From positions 1,386,800 to 1,450,799 of the forward strand of contig NOKP01000013.1 of NCBI GenBank assembly GCA_002682825.1: 64,000 nucleotides of DNA, in the 5' to 3' direction. Each line of letters starts with the position of its first letter. Position 1 is the first letter of the stretch. The notes under the pieces were generated by a model that saw only the letters and a list, made by a program, of their open reading frames with translations, ran no database searches and was not told the origin of the DNA. The DNA comes from Neonectria sp. B-13 (Eukaryota > Ascomycota > Sordariomycetes > Hypocreales > Nectriaceae). Positions 10,857 to 21,391 of this stretch are shown here, in pieces. The position numbers and the translations under genes were made by a program.

Positions 10857-12885
10857 ATGGGTCCCGCCGTCGGTATCGATTTGGGTACCACGTACTCTTG
10901 CGTGGGCATCTTCCGCGAGGATCGGTAAGTCACTTTTCCCCTCTCAACTCGCCTACATGCAGTTGCTAACTCTTTCCCCAAGATGTGATATCATTGCCAA
11001 TGACCAGGGCAACCGAACTACCCCTTCCTTCGTCGGTTTCACCGACACCGAGCGTCTGATCGGAGATGCCGCCAAGAACCAGGTCGCCATGAACCCCCAG
11101 AACACCGTCTTCGACGCCAAGCGTTTGATTGGCCGCAAGTTCGCCGATGCTGAGGTCCAGGCCGACATGAAGCACTTCCCCTTCACTATCCTCGACAAGG
11201 GTGGCAAGCCCATCATCGAGGTCGAGTTCAAGGGTGAGAAGAAGACCTTCACCCCCGAGGAGATCTCCTCCATGGTCCTCACCAAGATGCGCGAGACCGC
11301 CGAGGCCTACCTCGGTGAGACCGTCAACAACGCCGTCGTCACTGTCCCCGCCTACTTCAACGACAGCCAGCGTCAGGCCACCAAGGATGCTGGTCTCATT
11401 GCCGGCCTCAACGTCCTCCGAATCATCAACGAGCCCACCGCTGCCGCCATTGCCTACGGTCTCGACAAGAAGATTGAGGGTGAGCGCAACGTCCTCATCT
11501 TTGATCTCGGTGGTGGTACCTTCGATGTTTCTCTCCTGACCATTGAGGAGGGTATCTTCGAGGTCAAGTCCACTGCTGGTGACACTCACTTGGGTGGTGA
11601 GGACTTCGACAACCGTCTGGTCAACCACTTCGTCAATGAGTTCAAAAGAAAACATAAGAAAGACCTCAGCACCAACGTCCGCGCTCTCCGACGTCTCCGC
11701 ACTGCTTGCGAGCGTGCCAAGCGAACTCTCTCTTCCTCCGCCCAGACCTCCATCGAGATCGACTCTCTCTTCGAGGGCATCGACTTCTACACCTCCATCA
11801 CCCGAGCCCGTTTCGAGGAGCTCTGCCAGGATCTCTTCCGATCCACCATCCAGCCCGTCGACCGTGTCCTCGCCGACGCCAAGATCGACAAGAGCCTCGT
11901 CCACGAGATCGTCCTCGTCGGTGGCTCCACCCGTATCCCCCGTGTCCAGAAGCTCATTACCGACTACTTCAACGGTAAGGAGCCCAACAAGTCCATCAAC
12001 CCCGATGAGGCTGTTGCCTACGGTGCTGCCGTCCAGGCCGCCATTTTGTCCGGCGACACCAGCTCCAAGTCCACCAGCGAGATCCTGCTTCTCGATGTCG
12101 CCCCTCTCTCTCTCGGTATCGAGACTGCTGGTGGCATGATGACCAAGCTCATCCCCCGCAACACCACTATCCCCACCAAGAAGTCCGAGGTCTTCTCTAC
12201 CTTCTCCGACAACCAGCCCGGTGTCCTCATCCAGGTCTACGAGGGTGAGCGCCAGCGCACCAAGGACAACAACCTGATGGGCAAGTTCGAGCTCACTGGC
12301 ATTCCCCCTGCCCCCCGTGGTGTTCCCCAGATTGAGGTCACCTTCGACCTCGATGCCAACGGTATCATGAACGTCTCCGCCGTTGAGAAGGGCACTGGCA
12401 AGTCCAACAAGATTATCATCACCAACGACAAGGGTCGTCTGTCCAAGGAGGATATCGAGCGCATGCTTTCCGATGCCGAGAGGTTCAAGGAGGAGGACGA
12501 GGCCGAGGGCAAGCGTGTCGCTGCCAAGAACGGTCTTGAGTCGTACGCCTACTCTCTCCGCAACACCCTCAGCGACCCCAAGGTCGAGGAGAAGATTGAG
12601 GCTGCCGACAAGGAGACCCTCAAGACCGAGATCGACAAGGTCGTCCAGTGGCTCGATGACAGCCAGCAGGCTACCCGCGAGGAGTACGAGGAGCACCAGA
12701 AGGAGCTCGAGGGTATCGCCAACCCCATCATGATGAAGTTCTACGGAGCCGGTGGTGAGGGTGGTGCCGGTATGCCTGGTGGCATGCCCGGCGGTCCCGG
12801 CGGTCCCGGTGGCTTCCCCGGTGCTGGTGGCCCCGGCGCTGCCCGCGGTGGCGATGACGGCCCTACTGTCGAGGAGGTCGACTAA
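10857..12885 (+). CDS. Cytosolic Hsp70 chaperone
   Basis: ATP-dependent chaperone that folds and remodels proteins in the cytosol with J-proteins and nucleotide-exchange factors. Exon 1 is 10857-10924 and exon 2 is 10983-12885, giving 656 residues. The 58-nt intron splits the codon after GIFRED, a place where fungal hsp70 genes are often interrupted. All three signatures are present: [11 protein letters not shown] at the N-terminus, [12 protein letters not shown], and [13 protein letters not shown]. The C-terminal tail is GGMP/GGP-rich and ends in EEVD, the TPR-cochaperone docking motif that marks a cytosolic or nuclear form. There is no signal peptide and no HDEL, ruling out the ER paralogue. 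Codon use is extremely biased to C/G endings, as expected of an abundant protein. That bias creates a spurious 645-codon open frame on the opposite strand. Confidence 0.97.
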
Positions 12886-13464
12886 ATTCTTTGATACCCC
12901 CAAACAACATCAGTCTCGACTTCCAGATTGGTCATACGTCTTCGACGCCGAGGCTAGGGGTCTCAAGGGATGATGAGATTAGATTTCGCTTTTGCTTTTT
13001 TACGCATGTCACGGTCACGAACAGGGAAAAGCTCGGTGGTTTACCTGGGTTTGTACTTTAATGAATCAATGGATCAATATATGAACCTAAAAGTCTCAAT
13101 CTCTTTCTTGTGAATGTAAACGCGTGCAATGTCTGGGATTAATCATTTCACTGGCCTTGAGTGATGTCTCCCGAAGAGGGACTGCACATGAGAGCAGTTC
13201 AACAACGACCCTAGGGTGAGGCTGCCTTTGGCGCTTGCTCAGCCTATCATACAATGGCAGCAAAATCAGCGTAAATGAAGCTAAATAAATATCATTCATT
13301 ATGAAAGGAGTATATCTGTTCAAACATGTCGCTGAATATGATCGTGATGAGCGTGATCGATGTGACGTGGTAGGTCTGTTGATGGACGTAGACGAAAATC
13401 CTTCTCCTAATGTACAAGCAACTAAATGCTCCCCACCCTCCGTCGGCTGCGGATTAGTGCCAAG
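12886..13464. other. Convergent 3' region, hsp70 / Emi1-like
   Basis: About 580 bp between two convergent stop codons. It should contain both 3' UTRs. I see no gene in it. Confidence 0.6.
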
Positions 13465-14121
13465 TTACTCAATGGGTTCAGTAAAGACAGTCCCCGATTC
13501 CACCTTGTCATTGCGGCTCTGCCAGATGTTCTCGCTACTCGGCTTGCTGGGCCCGTACTTGGCATACTCCTTGTTGCGATAGTGGGCGCGAATGGCCTTC
13601 TCGCGCATCTCCGGGCTGTAGCTCTTGATGCGCATGCAGAACCAGAAGTCGTCCCAGTTCTCGCTGCAGGAGCGCATCTCGCCGTAGCGGTAGACGGCGT
13701 TCCACTGGCCGCCCATGGAGTTGCACGCCCATGCCTGGTCAAAGGCCTGACGGCAGCTCATGTCGGCGGGCAGGAGGTCTTCAGAGAGGGCGTTGCCGGT
13801 GGGTGCTTCGACGAGGGTTTCGGTTGCGGTGCGGGTGGAGGGGGAGGAGCGGATGGAGAGCCAGGATGGTAATGAGGAGGAGGAGGATTGGTTGGTGGTG
13901 TTTTGTGAGGATGGTGATGATGGGGAATTCGAGTCGGGGGCATCGGGCTTGGTGTTGAAGAGGTCGAGGAACTTTTGGACCTCGGGGTCGACGGATTCGC
14001 TCGAGGTCGAGGATGAGGAAGATGAGGATGGCGTGGAAGCTGAGGATGGAGGGGCGGATTCCTTGTCGATGGGCGTGGGAGCCGTTTCGGCAGGGGACGA
14101 AGAAGCCCAGAGCCAAGCCAT
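13465..14121 (-). CDS. Emi1-like DUF3128 protein, twin CX9C
   Basis: Single-exon protein of 218 residues. The first 120 residues are low-complexity and Ser/Pro-rich. The conserved domain follows, with MSCRQAFDQAWACN and SCSENWDDFWFC. Cysteines 123/133 and 152/162 form two CX9C pairs joined by an 18-residue loop, as in proteins oxidised by Mia40 in the mitochondrial intermembrane space. The sequence matches the DUF3128 family that includes yeast Emi1, needed for early meiotic induction and respiratory function; its molecular role is unknown. It ends VESGTVFTEPIE. It is divergent from the mitochondrial gene Yme2 across 1.1 kb. The family call is firm; localisation is inference from the cysteine pattern. 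Confidence 0.85.
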   Translation of the reverse strand: MAWLWASSSPAETAPTPIDKESAPPSSASTPSSSSSSSTSSESVDPEVQKFLDLFNTKPDAPDSNSPSSPSSQNTTNQSSSSSLPSWLSIRSSPSTRTATETLVEAPTGNALSEDLLPADMSCRQAFDQAWACNSMGGQWNAVYRYGEMRSCSENWDDFWFCMRIKSYSPEMREKAIRAHYRNKEYAKYGPSKPSSENIWQSRNDKVESGTVFTEPIE

Positions 14122-14519
14122 TGCGACGGTGCTGGTTCGAGGTTATGTTTGGGTGTAGTTGCGTCGGTGTATGGCCTCGCAATTGGTGTCAAAATCGATA
14201 TCACAGGGCTCTGAACGACGCTGTAAACGACGACGCAGAGCGGAAACGAAGAAGAGGGGAAGGCGTAATAGTCGTCGAAGGAGAGGAGTGAGAGGGAGGA
14301 TTCGTCTCGTGATGGGTGCTGCAGATAGGTATGCAGGGTGCAGGTGCGGTGGTCCAATTGAAGCTGGCGTCGACACCCTCTTCTATTCGGCTCCTTGTCG
14401 TCTTTCTTTTTCTTTGGATGCGGCAGCGCACGTCGTTTGAGTGGTGGTGATGATGGGCGGATTGCGCCGGGAAAATGGATCGGCCGGATCGCCGTGGGGA
14501 AAGGATGAAGTCTCCAGGT

Positions 14520-14530
14520 GGGGGGGGGGG
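14520..14530 (+). repeat. Homopolymer G11
   Basis: A run of eleven G in the Emi1-like upstream region. It is a likely site of sequencing or length error. Confidence 0.85.
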
Positions 14531-14750
14531 TAGAGGTTGATGATGCCGAGTTCCACAAATTATTGATTGTTGCGTATTTGTGCTGCTAAGTGAGGTTGAC
14601 AGCCTTGACGTTGTATCACGGCTATTTTATCCAAGCGGAACCATGAACTTGATGTCGAGGTAGTAGCTAGACGGAATGCTAATGGTTGCATTTTCGGCTC
14701 TCTACGGAGGAGCATTTTAAATCCTGTCCCGCGCTAGAGACACCATCCCT

Positions 14751-14920
14751 TAACCCTTAATTATCAGACAAGTTATCCGCTAAGTCCTCTACAGATTCAA
14801 GAGTGTTAGGCCAGTTAGGGCCTTAGCTAATAGATGAATAAATAAAGTACTTAGTGTATTTAGCCCAGGGCTAATGGCATAACTACTTTTTCTTAGGACT
14901 AAACTTTTGACATGCTCTTC
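14751..14920. other. AT island with RIP-like dinucleotide bias
   Basis: By hand count this stretch has about 22 TpA against 11 ApT, and about 11 CpA+TpG against 16 ApC+GpT. Both lean the way repeat-induced point mutation (RIP) does. It is too short and degraded to identify a parent element. Confidence 0.35.
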
Positions 14921-15233
14921 CGTAGGTACGAGAGAGCTCCCTTCCGTTTTTGGTGGGGTCGCGGCTGTATGCGTTGCGGAGTAGGGGTAGGGCTCTGCGG
15001 GCAGCTTAGCTTGTGGTTGTCTGATGATGGATGACCTCATCTGGTGAACCGAGGAACCTCAACCCTCCAAATTTGTTCAACGGCCTCTCCGTCTTTCAAT
15101 CGGCTATTTCATCAATCAATCAACCAATCACTCGCTCTGCCCGTCGCTCACTCACAGTGCTTGCACCCTGGAATCGATCACCTCCTGCCAGCTCGTTCCT
15201 TCTCAGCATGCGCGCGGTTGACTCAGTCTTGCC

Positions 15234-17955
15234 ATGATTTCCAGACGAGGCCTGGCGCTCCTCGCAGCGCGTCGCCCACTCTTTTTGTCACACTCACCAG
15301 CTTCGTCTTGCTTTGCAGCAACCTCAATCCTCCTTCACCGCAATGATCGAACTGCGATTCCCCGATTTGGAGTCTCCGGCCGCGCCTGGGAGAGCACCGT
15401 GACACTTGACCCCGCGTCAACACCCACATCCGAGGCAGATGCCGACAAGAGCGGGCACATTGCAGTCAAAACCAACGAGTCTATCCTCTTCTTCGACAGT
15501 CAGTCAGCCAGCTTACCTCACTCAAAACAACATCTTGGTTACTGACTCCTCCTCCCCAGACATCTTCCCCCTCAAGCTCAGCAGCATTCTCTTTCGGGCA
15601 TGGAACACAGACCATGACGTCGCCGACCTGCTCAAGCGCTTTGAGAGCTCCTCCCTGGGCATCATGGACCCCATCCGTCTTGTCAAGACTGCAATTCCTG
15701 AGGACCTCCCCATTAAGGTGACGGAAATTATACCTCGCCTAAAGGACGGCGGCGCCTATGTCAAGTTCAGCCATGACGCCAACATAGATCCCGCAGAAAT
15801 CGAGGGTGTGTACATGGACTCCTCTTCTGGCCGAGAGTATGCTAACATAACCCAACCATTAGCCACCCTAACCAAAAGACTGAGAGACCGCCCTATCAAA
15901 CCATTGTTCAGCATCTGGCGTGGCGTCACGGCTCGCCTCGTCCAAGGCACCCCGTGGCTCGAGGACCTCCACCGGTATCCCACCAGCCTCCTCAAGATCG
16001 AGTTCGTGCCCCCCAGTTCTGGAGTTACTCCCGAGGAGCTCCCCGAGGAGGTCCTTTACACACTGTTCCGCAAATATGGCAAGATTGCCGATATTGTTCC
16101 ACAGCCCACAGACTCCAAGACTGTTCCGCGGTACGCTCACCTGGGGTTCCCCCTGATAAGGGACTCCATAACGGCTCGTAACTGCATGCATGGATATGTT
16201 GTCAGTGAGGCCCTCGGGGGCGGTAAGAATGGAACCAAGCTCCGGTTGTCATACGAAAAGCGTGTCAAGGCTCATAGCATCTGGAACTGGCTGAGCAACC
16301 ACCCTCGCATTGTCTTGCCCATCATTGCTGCCCTGCTTGCTGGTCTCTCGGTCGTCGTCTTCGACCCGATCCGCGAATTTTTTATCAAACTCCATATCCA
16401 GCACTCCCTCAATTTCAAGGACTCGAGAGTATACAAGTGGTTCAAGAAGCAGACAGGCAACTTCTCTCTCGGAAGCAAGAAGAACAAGGGCGATGGCCTC
16501 GATGCTGTATGGAAACACCGACGTGACGTTATCGATCAGGTCCACTCTTGGCTCGACGAGACATCCGACACCTTCATTGTCGTCACTGGGCCCAAGGGCT
16601 CCGGAAAGGTTGAGATGATCATGAACCAGTCATTGGGAGGGCGCAAGAATGTGCTCAAAATAGACTGCCGCCCCATCGTCGAGGCTAGAGGCGAGGCCGG
16701 CACAATCAAAAGACTCGCTGCTGCCGTCGGATACCGCCCTATCTTCTCATGGGCCAACAGCATGAGCAGCATGGTCGATCTCGCCGTCCAGAGTACCACC
16801 GGCGTTAAAGCCGGCTTCTCTGAAACTCTCGAGTCGCAGCTCACCAAGATTCTACACACTACCACATCTGCTCTGAAGGAGGTTACTATAGATGGACGGA
16901 GCAAGAAGGATAGCGATGCCAACCTGGCAGACGACGCCTACCTTGAGGCCCACCCTGAGCGCAGACCTGTCGTTGTCATTGACAACTTCCTGCACAAGAA
17001 CGAGGAGAACGGTATCGTCTATGAAAAGATGGCCGAATGGGCCGCATCCGTGGTTCAGAACAATGTTGCCCACGTCATCTTCCTTACCACCGACTCGGCC
17101 TACTCCAAGCCCCTAGCCAAGGCCCTTCCGGACCGCCTCTTCCGCACCGTCTCGCTCGGTGACCTTGCGCCCGACGTAGCCAAGAACTTTGTCCTCAGTC
17201 GCCTGAAGGACCAGATCGCCGACGAGGAGAAGAACTCGGAAGAAGGGGAAGATAAGAAATGGCCGACGAGACGCCCCGACCTCGCCGAACTAGATCAGTG
17301 CATCACCACGCTTGGTGGCCGACTTACCGATCTTGAGTTCCTCGCCCGTCGCCTCAAAACTGGCCAGACGCCCAAGCAGGCCGTCAGTGAGATTGTCGAT
17401 GAGAGTGCCACTGACATCGTTCGCATGTTCCTGCTGGGTAAGCCCTCGGATGTCGACACCAAGAAGTGGTCTCCTCAGCAGGCTTGGCACCTCATCAGGT
17501 CGCTTGCTGAGAACCCGTCCCTGCGCTACAACCAGGTCGTCATATCTGGGCCTTTCTCCGCCGCGGCGTCCGTCTCCTCCATCGACGCCGAGGGAGCCCT
17601 CGAAAGCCTCGCCAGCTCCGAACTGATCACCGTCCACACCTACCAAGGCCGCCCCCAGACCATCACCGCCGGGAAGCCCCTGCATCAGGCCGCCTTCACC
17701 GTGCTACTGCGCGACCAGGTTCTCCGCGCCAAGATGGACCTCGACATCCTCGCCGACATGACCAAGGCTGAAACTCGCTCCATTGACAAAGTCGAAACTG
17801 AGCTCGCCTTGCTGGGAACATTGCCGCGCCAGACGGGTGAGACGGCGGGGCGAATCAGCTATCTCCTCAGCAAGCTGGAGGCCAGCCAGGTCAAGATTGC
17901 CCAGTGGGATAATCAGACGGTTCAGCTGAAGAAGATCCTGAACGAAGAATATTAA
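15234..17955 (+). CDS. YME2: Mitochondrial escape protein 2 (Yme2/RNA12)
   Basis: Mitochondrial inner-membrane protein that in yeast influences mtDNA nucleoid structure and the escape of mtDNA to the nucleus. Three exons, 15234-15498, 15560-15805 and 15863-17955, give 867 residues, a normal family length. The N-terminus (MISRRGLALLAARRPLFLS) is Arg-rich, Ser-rich and acid-free, a good matrix presequence. An RRM-like segment (LLKIEFVP...LYTLFRKYGKIADIV) lies at about 225-290. A single transmembrane helix, IVLPIIAALLAGLSVVVF, is near 319-336. A P-loop NTPase-like domain follows, with GPKGSGK near 412 and a Walker-B-like VVVIDNF near 545. The C-terminus is coiled-coil prone. Both introns have clear branch sites (ACTGAC, GCTAAC), and their removal restores conserved sequence (FFDNIFPLKL, EIEATLTKRL). 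Confidence 0.93.
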
Positions 17956-18565
17956 AAGGAGTTGGAAGTTTGAAGCGGGAGTGGATGTGGTGACGTGCAG
18001 TAGCTGGCTTGTGAATGAACATTCGCACGGGCCTAGGGTGAAGAAATCATGAGTGAGAAACCATGTATTGATAGCAGCCATGTGAAAGGCTCCGTGTATA
18101 GCGATGTTGTGGTCAGATACCCTTCTCAATAAGACAAAAATTCCCCTTGTTGATTCCTCAAGGCCCCGGATACCGAGACCGCCTCTTCTACGAGGCCGGC
18201 GCTGGAGGAATCACGCTCGAAACTAAATCAGTCAGGCTTTGTATCGCATCTCTTTCATGAATGGTATACAACTAGACAGCCGCCCTACGTAACGTAAATC
18301 ATAACCCGCCTCTGCCAAACTCGCCCATGTCCGGACAAGATTTCAAAACGTCCTCCGCCAATCTCGATTGCCCACCGAGAGCCAACTAGCACGCGGGCCG
18401 GCCCGGAAACTCCCTAACCATAAAGCGGAAAACAGAAGAACAAAAGACTCCCAGTCCAGCGTCGCCACGTGAAACAAATAGTGGAGGTTCTGGATATGTA
18501 CACGGAAACGCTTTTCACATGCAAAACAGCAAAGAGTCGGAAACATTTTGGGACCCAGGGACGTA
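17956..18565. other. Convergent 3' region, Yme2 / Mif2
   Basis: About 600 bp between convergent stop codons. I see only expected 3' flanking sequence. Confidence 0.6.
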
Positions 18566-20726
18566 TTAACTGAGGGCCATGGTGGAGTTTTGCGACTGGT
18601 CAGGGTCGTAGTATTGGTTTGACATCTCGCATGCTTGGGAAAAGAAGATGCGCGAAGGGTTGTCGTAATCATTTGTGATGCTGTAGTAATTTCCTAGTCG
18701 GAGATGCGGTTAGCTGTGTTCGCTCTTGAGCTGGCAAGGGGCAAAACTGGGAAATGACATACCTCTTGGGACGAACCACATGCCTCCGGCCGTGATACGG
18801 AATTGCGCCTCGTTGACGGTGACGAGAACCTTGCCGAAATGGACGAAGAAGACCATGTGCATCTTGCGCGAGTTCTTAGGCCTCTTCTCAGCGCCGGGGG
18901 GCAAGTCGACGACGCCTGCGCCCATAAAAGGCGTGGTCAGCGTCTTGGCGAAGCGGAACGAAGCATCGCGGATATCCTTGGTCTGGATGGCGTCTGCGGA
19001 CACGGCTACCCGTTCCTCCATCACCTCGACGGGCTCGTCGTCAGCAGGCGGCTGCAGCTCGTGCTCCGGCTCCCAGATAATGACCTCGCCGGTGACGGTG
19101 CCGGGATTGATCTCCCAGTCCTCGAGTTCCTCTTCCTCAGGATGAATTGGCCGTTGTTTGGCCGTGGCCTTGGAGCGCGCCTTGCTCCGTGGAGCGCGTT
19201 TTGACGGGGGAAGCTCCTCGGGGACGCGGATGACCTCTTTGATGGTGGGCAGGACGAAGCGGTCTTTGGCAAACATGTTGTCCATCTCCTCCTCTTCTTG
19301 GATGACCTGCTCGCCTCTCCAATAATCCAGTGGCCTGTACGAATGCCTGCCAGATCTCGTCTGTCTCACCGCGTCGGCATCATGGCGAACGGATACTAGA
19401 CCGCGAGACTTGGGCATTGGTGGACCGCGCTGCAGCGCAGCAAATGACGTTTCCCCAACATCGCCCTCTGCACCAGAACCTTGAACCTTCGGTTTTCGAC
19501 CGGGCCTCCCGCGAGGTTTTGGTTCGGCCTTGGGGGCGGCTGCTTTTGTGGGAGCAGGCTTGGCCGGTTCCGGTTTTGAGGCCTTGGGCTGCGTAATCCG
19601 TTGCCTTTTGGGTTGCGACGCACTGCCGTCTGGCTCCCGCTCGTCGTTGACGTCCTGCTCGTTGTCCGCGGATTTCTGCGGCGACCGTCGTTTTCTCGAG
19701 ATCTGTGCTGGCGCGGGTTCTTTCGGTTTGCTGTCTTTCTTTGCTGGTCGTCCTCTTCGTTTAGGGGCCACGGGTTGAGGTTCCTCCTCGTCGCTTGGGT
19801 CCTCCTCGGCTACTGAGGGTTCTTCGGAAAGCTCCTCTACGATTGGTTTAGGTGCGACCTTTGGCGGTCTTCCGCGACCCTTCTTCTTCGCAGCGCTCTG
19901 GCGAACGACAGGTTCCTCTTCTTGCTCGGCGGGTGGTGCTTCTGGTTCGGGTGTAGGTGTACTTCCCGCCATGGCCTCGACCATTTGCAGAGACTCCTCC
20001 AAGAGATCCGAGTTATCCTCGTCGTCGGATTGGTGTATGACAGTGTTTTCCGTGTTGTTGTTGTCGTCCGCGTCTTCATCATCTTCGACCTCGTCCTCCT
20101 CGACCTCATCCTCGTCTTCCTCGCGGAAGGTGCCATTAACACCATTCGGCTTGGCCCTAGCTCGTCCGTGGTTTCCGGCGAAATCGAGCTTCCGCGTCAC
20201 CGTCGGCTCAAGTTCCTCGACGACGGAGCCGCGTGTGGGCGATGAGACGCGCTTCAGGTGTGGGTTCTTGCGTGCAGGCGACATCAGGTTTGTCTTGAGG
20301 GGCGATCGACTGCGAGGAATGGGGTAGCTACGTCGGTCCTTAAGCAACGTCCTAGGGCCAGGACCGGCACCTGCGCCGGTGTTAGTCTTTCTCGCTGTGA
20401 TATTGCATGGTTGGAGGACTGCGTACTGGTCTCGAGATCCATGTCATCGCTCCCCGAGTCGTTGGCGTCGCTGCTGGTGTCTCTCCCATTGGCGACAAAC
20501 GGCGTCCTCTCGGGCGAGGAAAGCAGGTCCTCCAACGGCTGCATGCCATATTCGTCGCGTGCGCCCGTGTCGTGCAGGGTGAGGCCAGTTTTTCTAGGAA
20601 TACAACATCAGGGCTTTGCAACAGGAGTGCATAGTCGCGCACAACGTACCGACCGCGTATACCAAGCTCGTATAAGGCCTGAGGCTCGGCACTGTCTCTC
20701 TGCCTGCCGCCGCCGCGAGGGGCCAT
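18566..20726 (-). CDS. MIF2: Mif2 / CENP-C inner kinetochore protein
   Basis: CENP-C homologue that links CENP-A nucleosomes to the kinetochore. Four exons on the minus strand, 20650-20726, 20427-20593, 18763-20370 and 18566-18693, give 659 residues. The N-terminus, QALYELGIRGRKTGLTL, is the conserved Mif2 N-terminal block. A long acidic, low-complexity middle carries three AT-hook cores, GRGRP, RRGRP and PRGRP, at about 246, 287 and 369. The CENP-C motif RSGRHSYRPLDYWRGE is at about 420-435. The C-terminal cupin dimerisation domain follows, with FFVHFGKVLVTVNEAQF, MWFVPRGNYYSITNDYDNPSRIFF and the final MALS. The last 69-nt intron interrupts the cupin fold, and its splicing is needed to reach FVPRGNYYSI. 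It is divergent from RNase H2A. Confidence 0.95.
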
Positions 20727-21130
20727 GATTGTTACTGGAGTGTTTCTGTTCTTTCGAATCCAAGATGAAGGGTGTTGCGCTGTGTTGCGGTTGAACAGAA
20801 CGGTGTGTCTGGGTCAAGTGGTGTTGCGATGGCGTTGGGGGTGGCGCGAAGGTGCAAGTCCAAATGCGACGGTCGGAAAATGGGACGCGCCGGAGGGTTC
20901 AGTGTTGACGCGCGGGTGGGTGTTGTGGTTGTTGGAGACAATCAATGATTTAGCAGAATGGATGGAGCCCTGTTGCCTGTACGGAGCAGGCTGTACGAAT
21001 ATTACAGGTGCTGTGTCCCCCACTTTTGGGGCATTGGTAGGTCTGTGACCGCCTGCGACCACTGACCGCCACCTAGTATTAAGACCCCTTGTTTGCTAAA
21101 GATCCAGCACTTTTAGAGCAGCGCTGTGCA

Positions 21131-21136
21131 ACGCGT
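21131..21136. promoter_or_regulatory. MluI cell-cycle box (ACGCGT)
   Basis: Exact match to the MBF/Mbp1 site that drives G1/S transcription in yeasts. It lies 256 bp upstream of the RNase H2A ATG. Confidence 0.45.
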
Positions 21137-21150
21137 CTTCCATGTCTAAG

Positions 21151-21156
21151 ACGCGT
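21151..21156. promoter_or_regulatory. MluI cell-cycle box (ACGCGT), second copy
   Basis: Second exact copy, 20 bp (about two helical turns) from the first, as is common for functional MCB pairs. Confidence 0.45.
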
Positions 21157-21391
21157 CGAGGGGTCCATACTCTCTTTAATCTTCCACTGTCATGCCTTCA
21201 TCCGCATAGCACACACTACACCAATTACGAATCAGATCCCTCCCATTGTCTCCATCTCACTCTTCGTTAATGGCACTTTCCTGACTGAGCCTCCAGTCCT
21301 CCTTGTCCTCTCTGTCTGCTCCACCGTCAAAACCTCCAGCGCCAACATCACCATCACCGCCACAGAGAACCGCCTCCCGCATCTCCTCGCC

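Larger units (their letters stand above)
14122..15233. other. Divergent intergenic region, Emi1-like / Yme2
   Basis: Holds both promoters, a G11 run at 14520-14530 and a TA-rich island at about 14751-14920 with a RIP-like dinucleotide bias. The stretch 15060-15230 is CT-rich and looks like the Yme2 leader. No gene. Confidence 0.6.
20727..21391. promoter_or_regulatory. Divergent promoter, Mif2 / RNase H2A
   Basis: A 665-bp region between two divergent start codons of chromosome-maintenance genes. It contains two ACGCGT boxes 20 bp apart, and GACGCGC variants near 20883 and 20908. The segment next to RNase H2A is CT-rich and probably leader. Confidence 0.55.

Noticed and set aside
10966..12903. 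645-codon open frame antisense to hsp70
   Set aside because: Its composition (Gly/Leu/Val/Asp-rich) is the expected complement of C/G-ending codons. Long antisense frames over hsp70 genes are a well-known artefact of codon bias.
13758..14558. 266-codon frame overlapping the Emi1-like gene in another frame
   Set aside because: Pro/Ser/His-rich shadow of the low-complexity N-terminal coding sequence; extends into the promoter.
21089..21391. N-terminal extension of RNase H2A
   Set aside because: Open and in frame but not conserved in character, and it lies in the CT-rich leader; the ATG at 21392 begins the family-like sequence.
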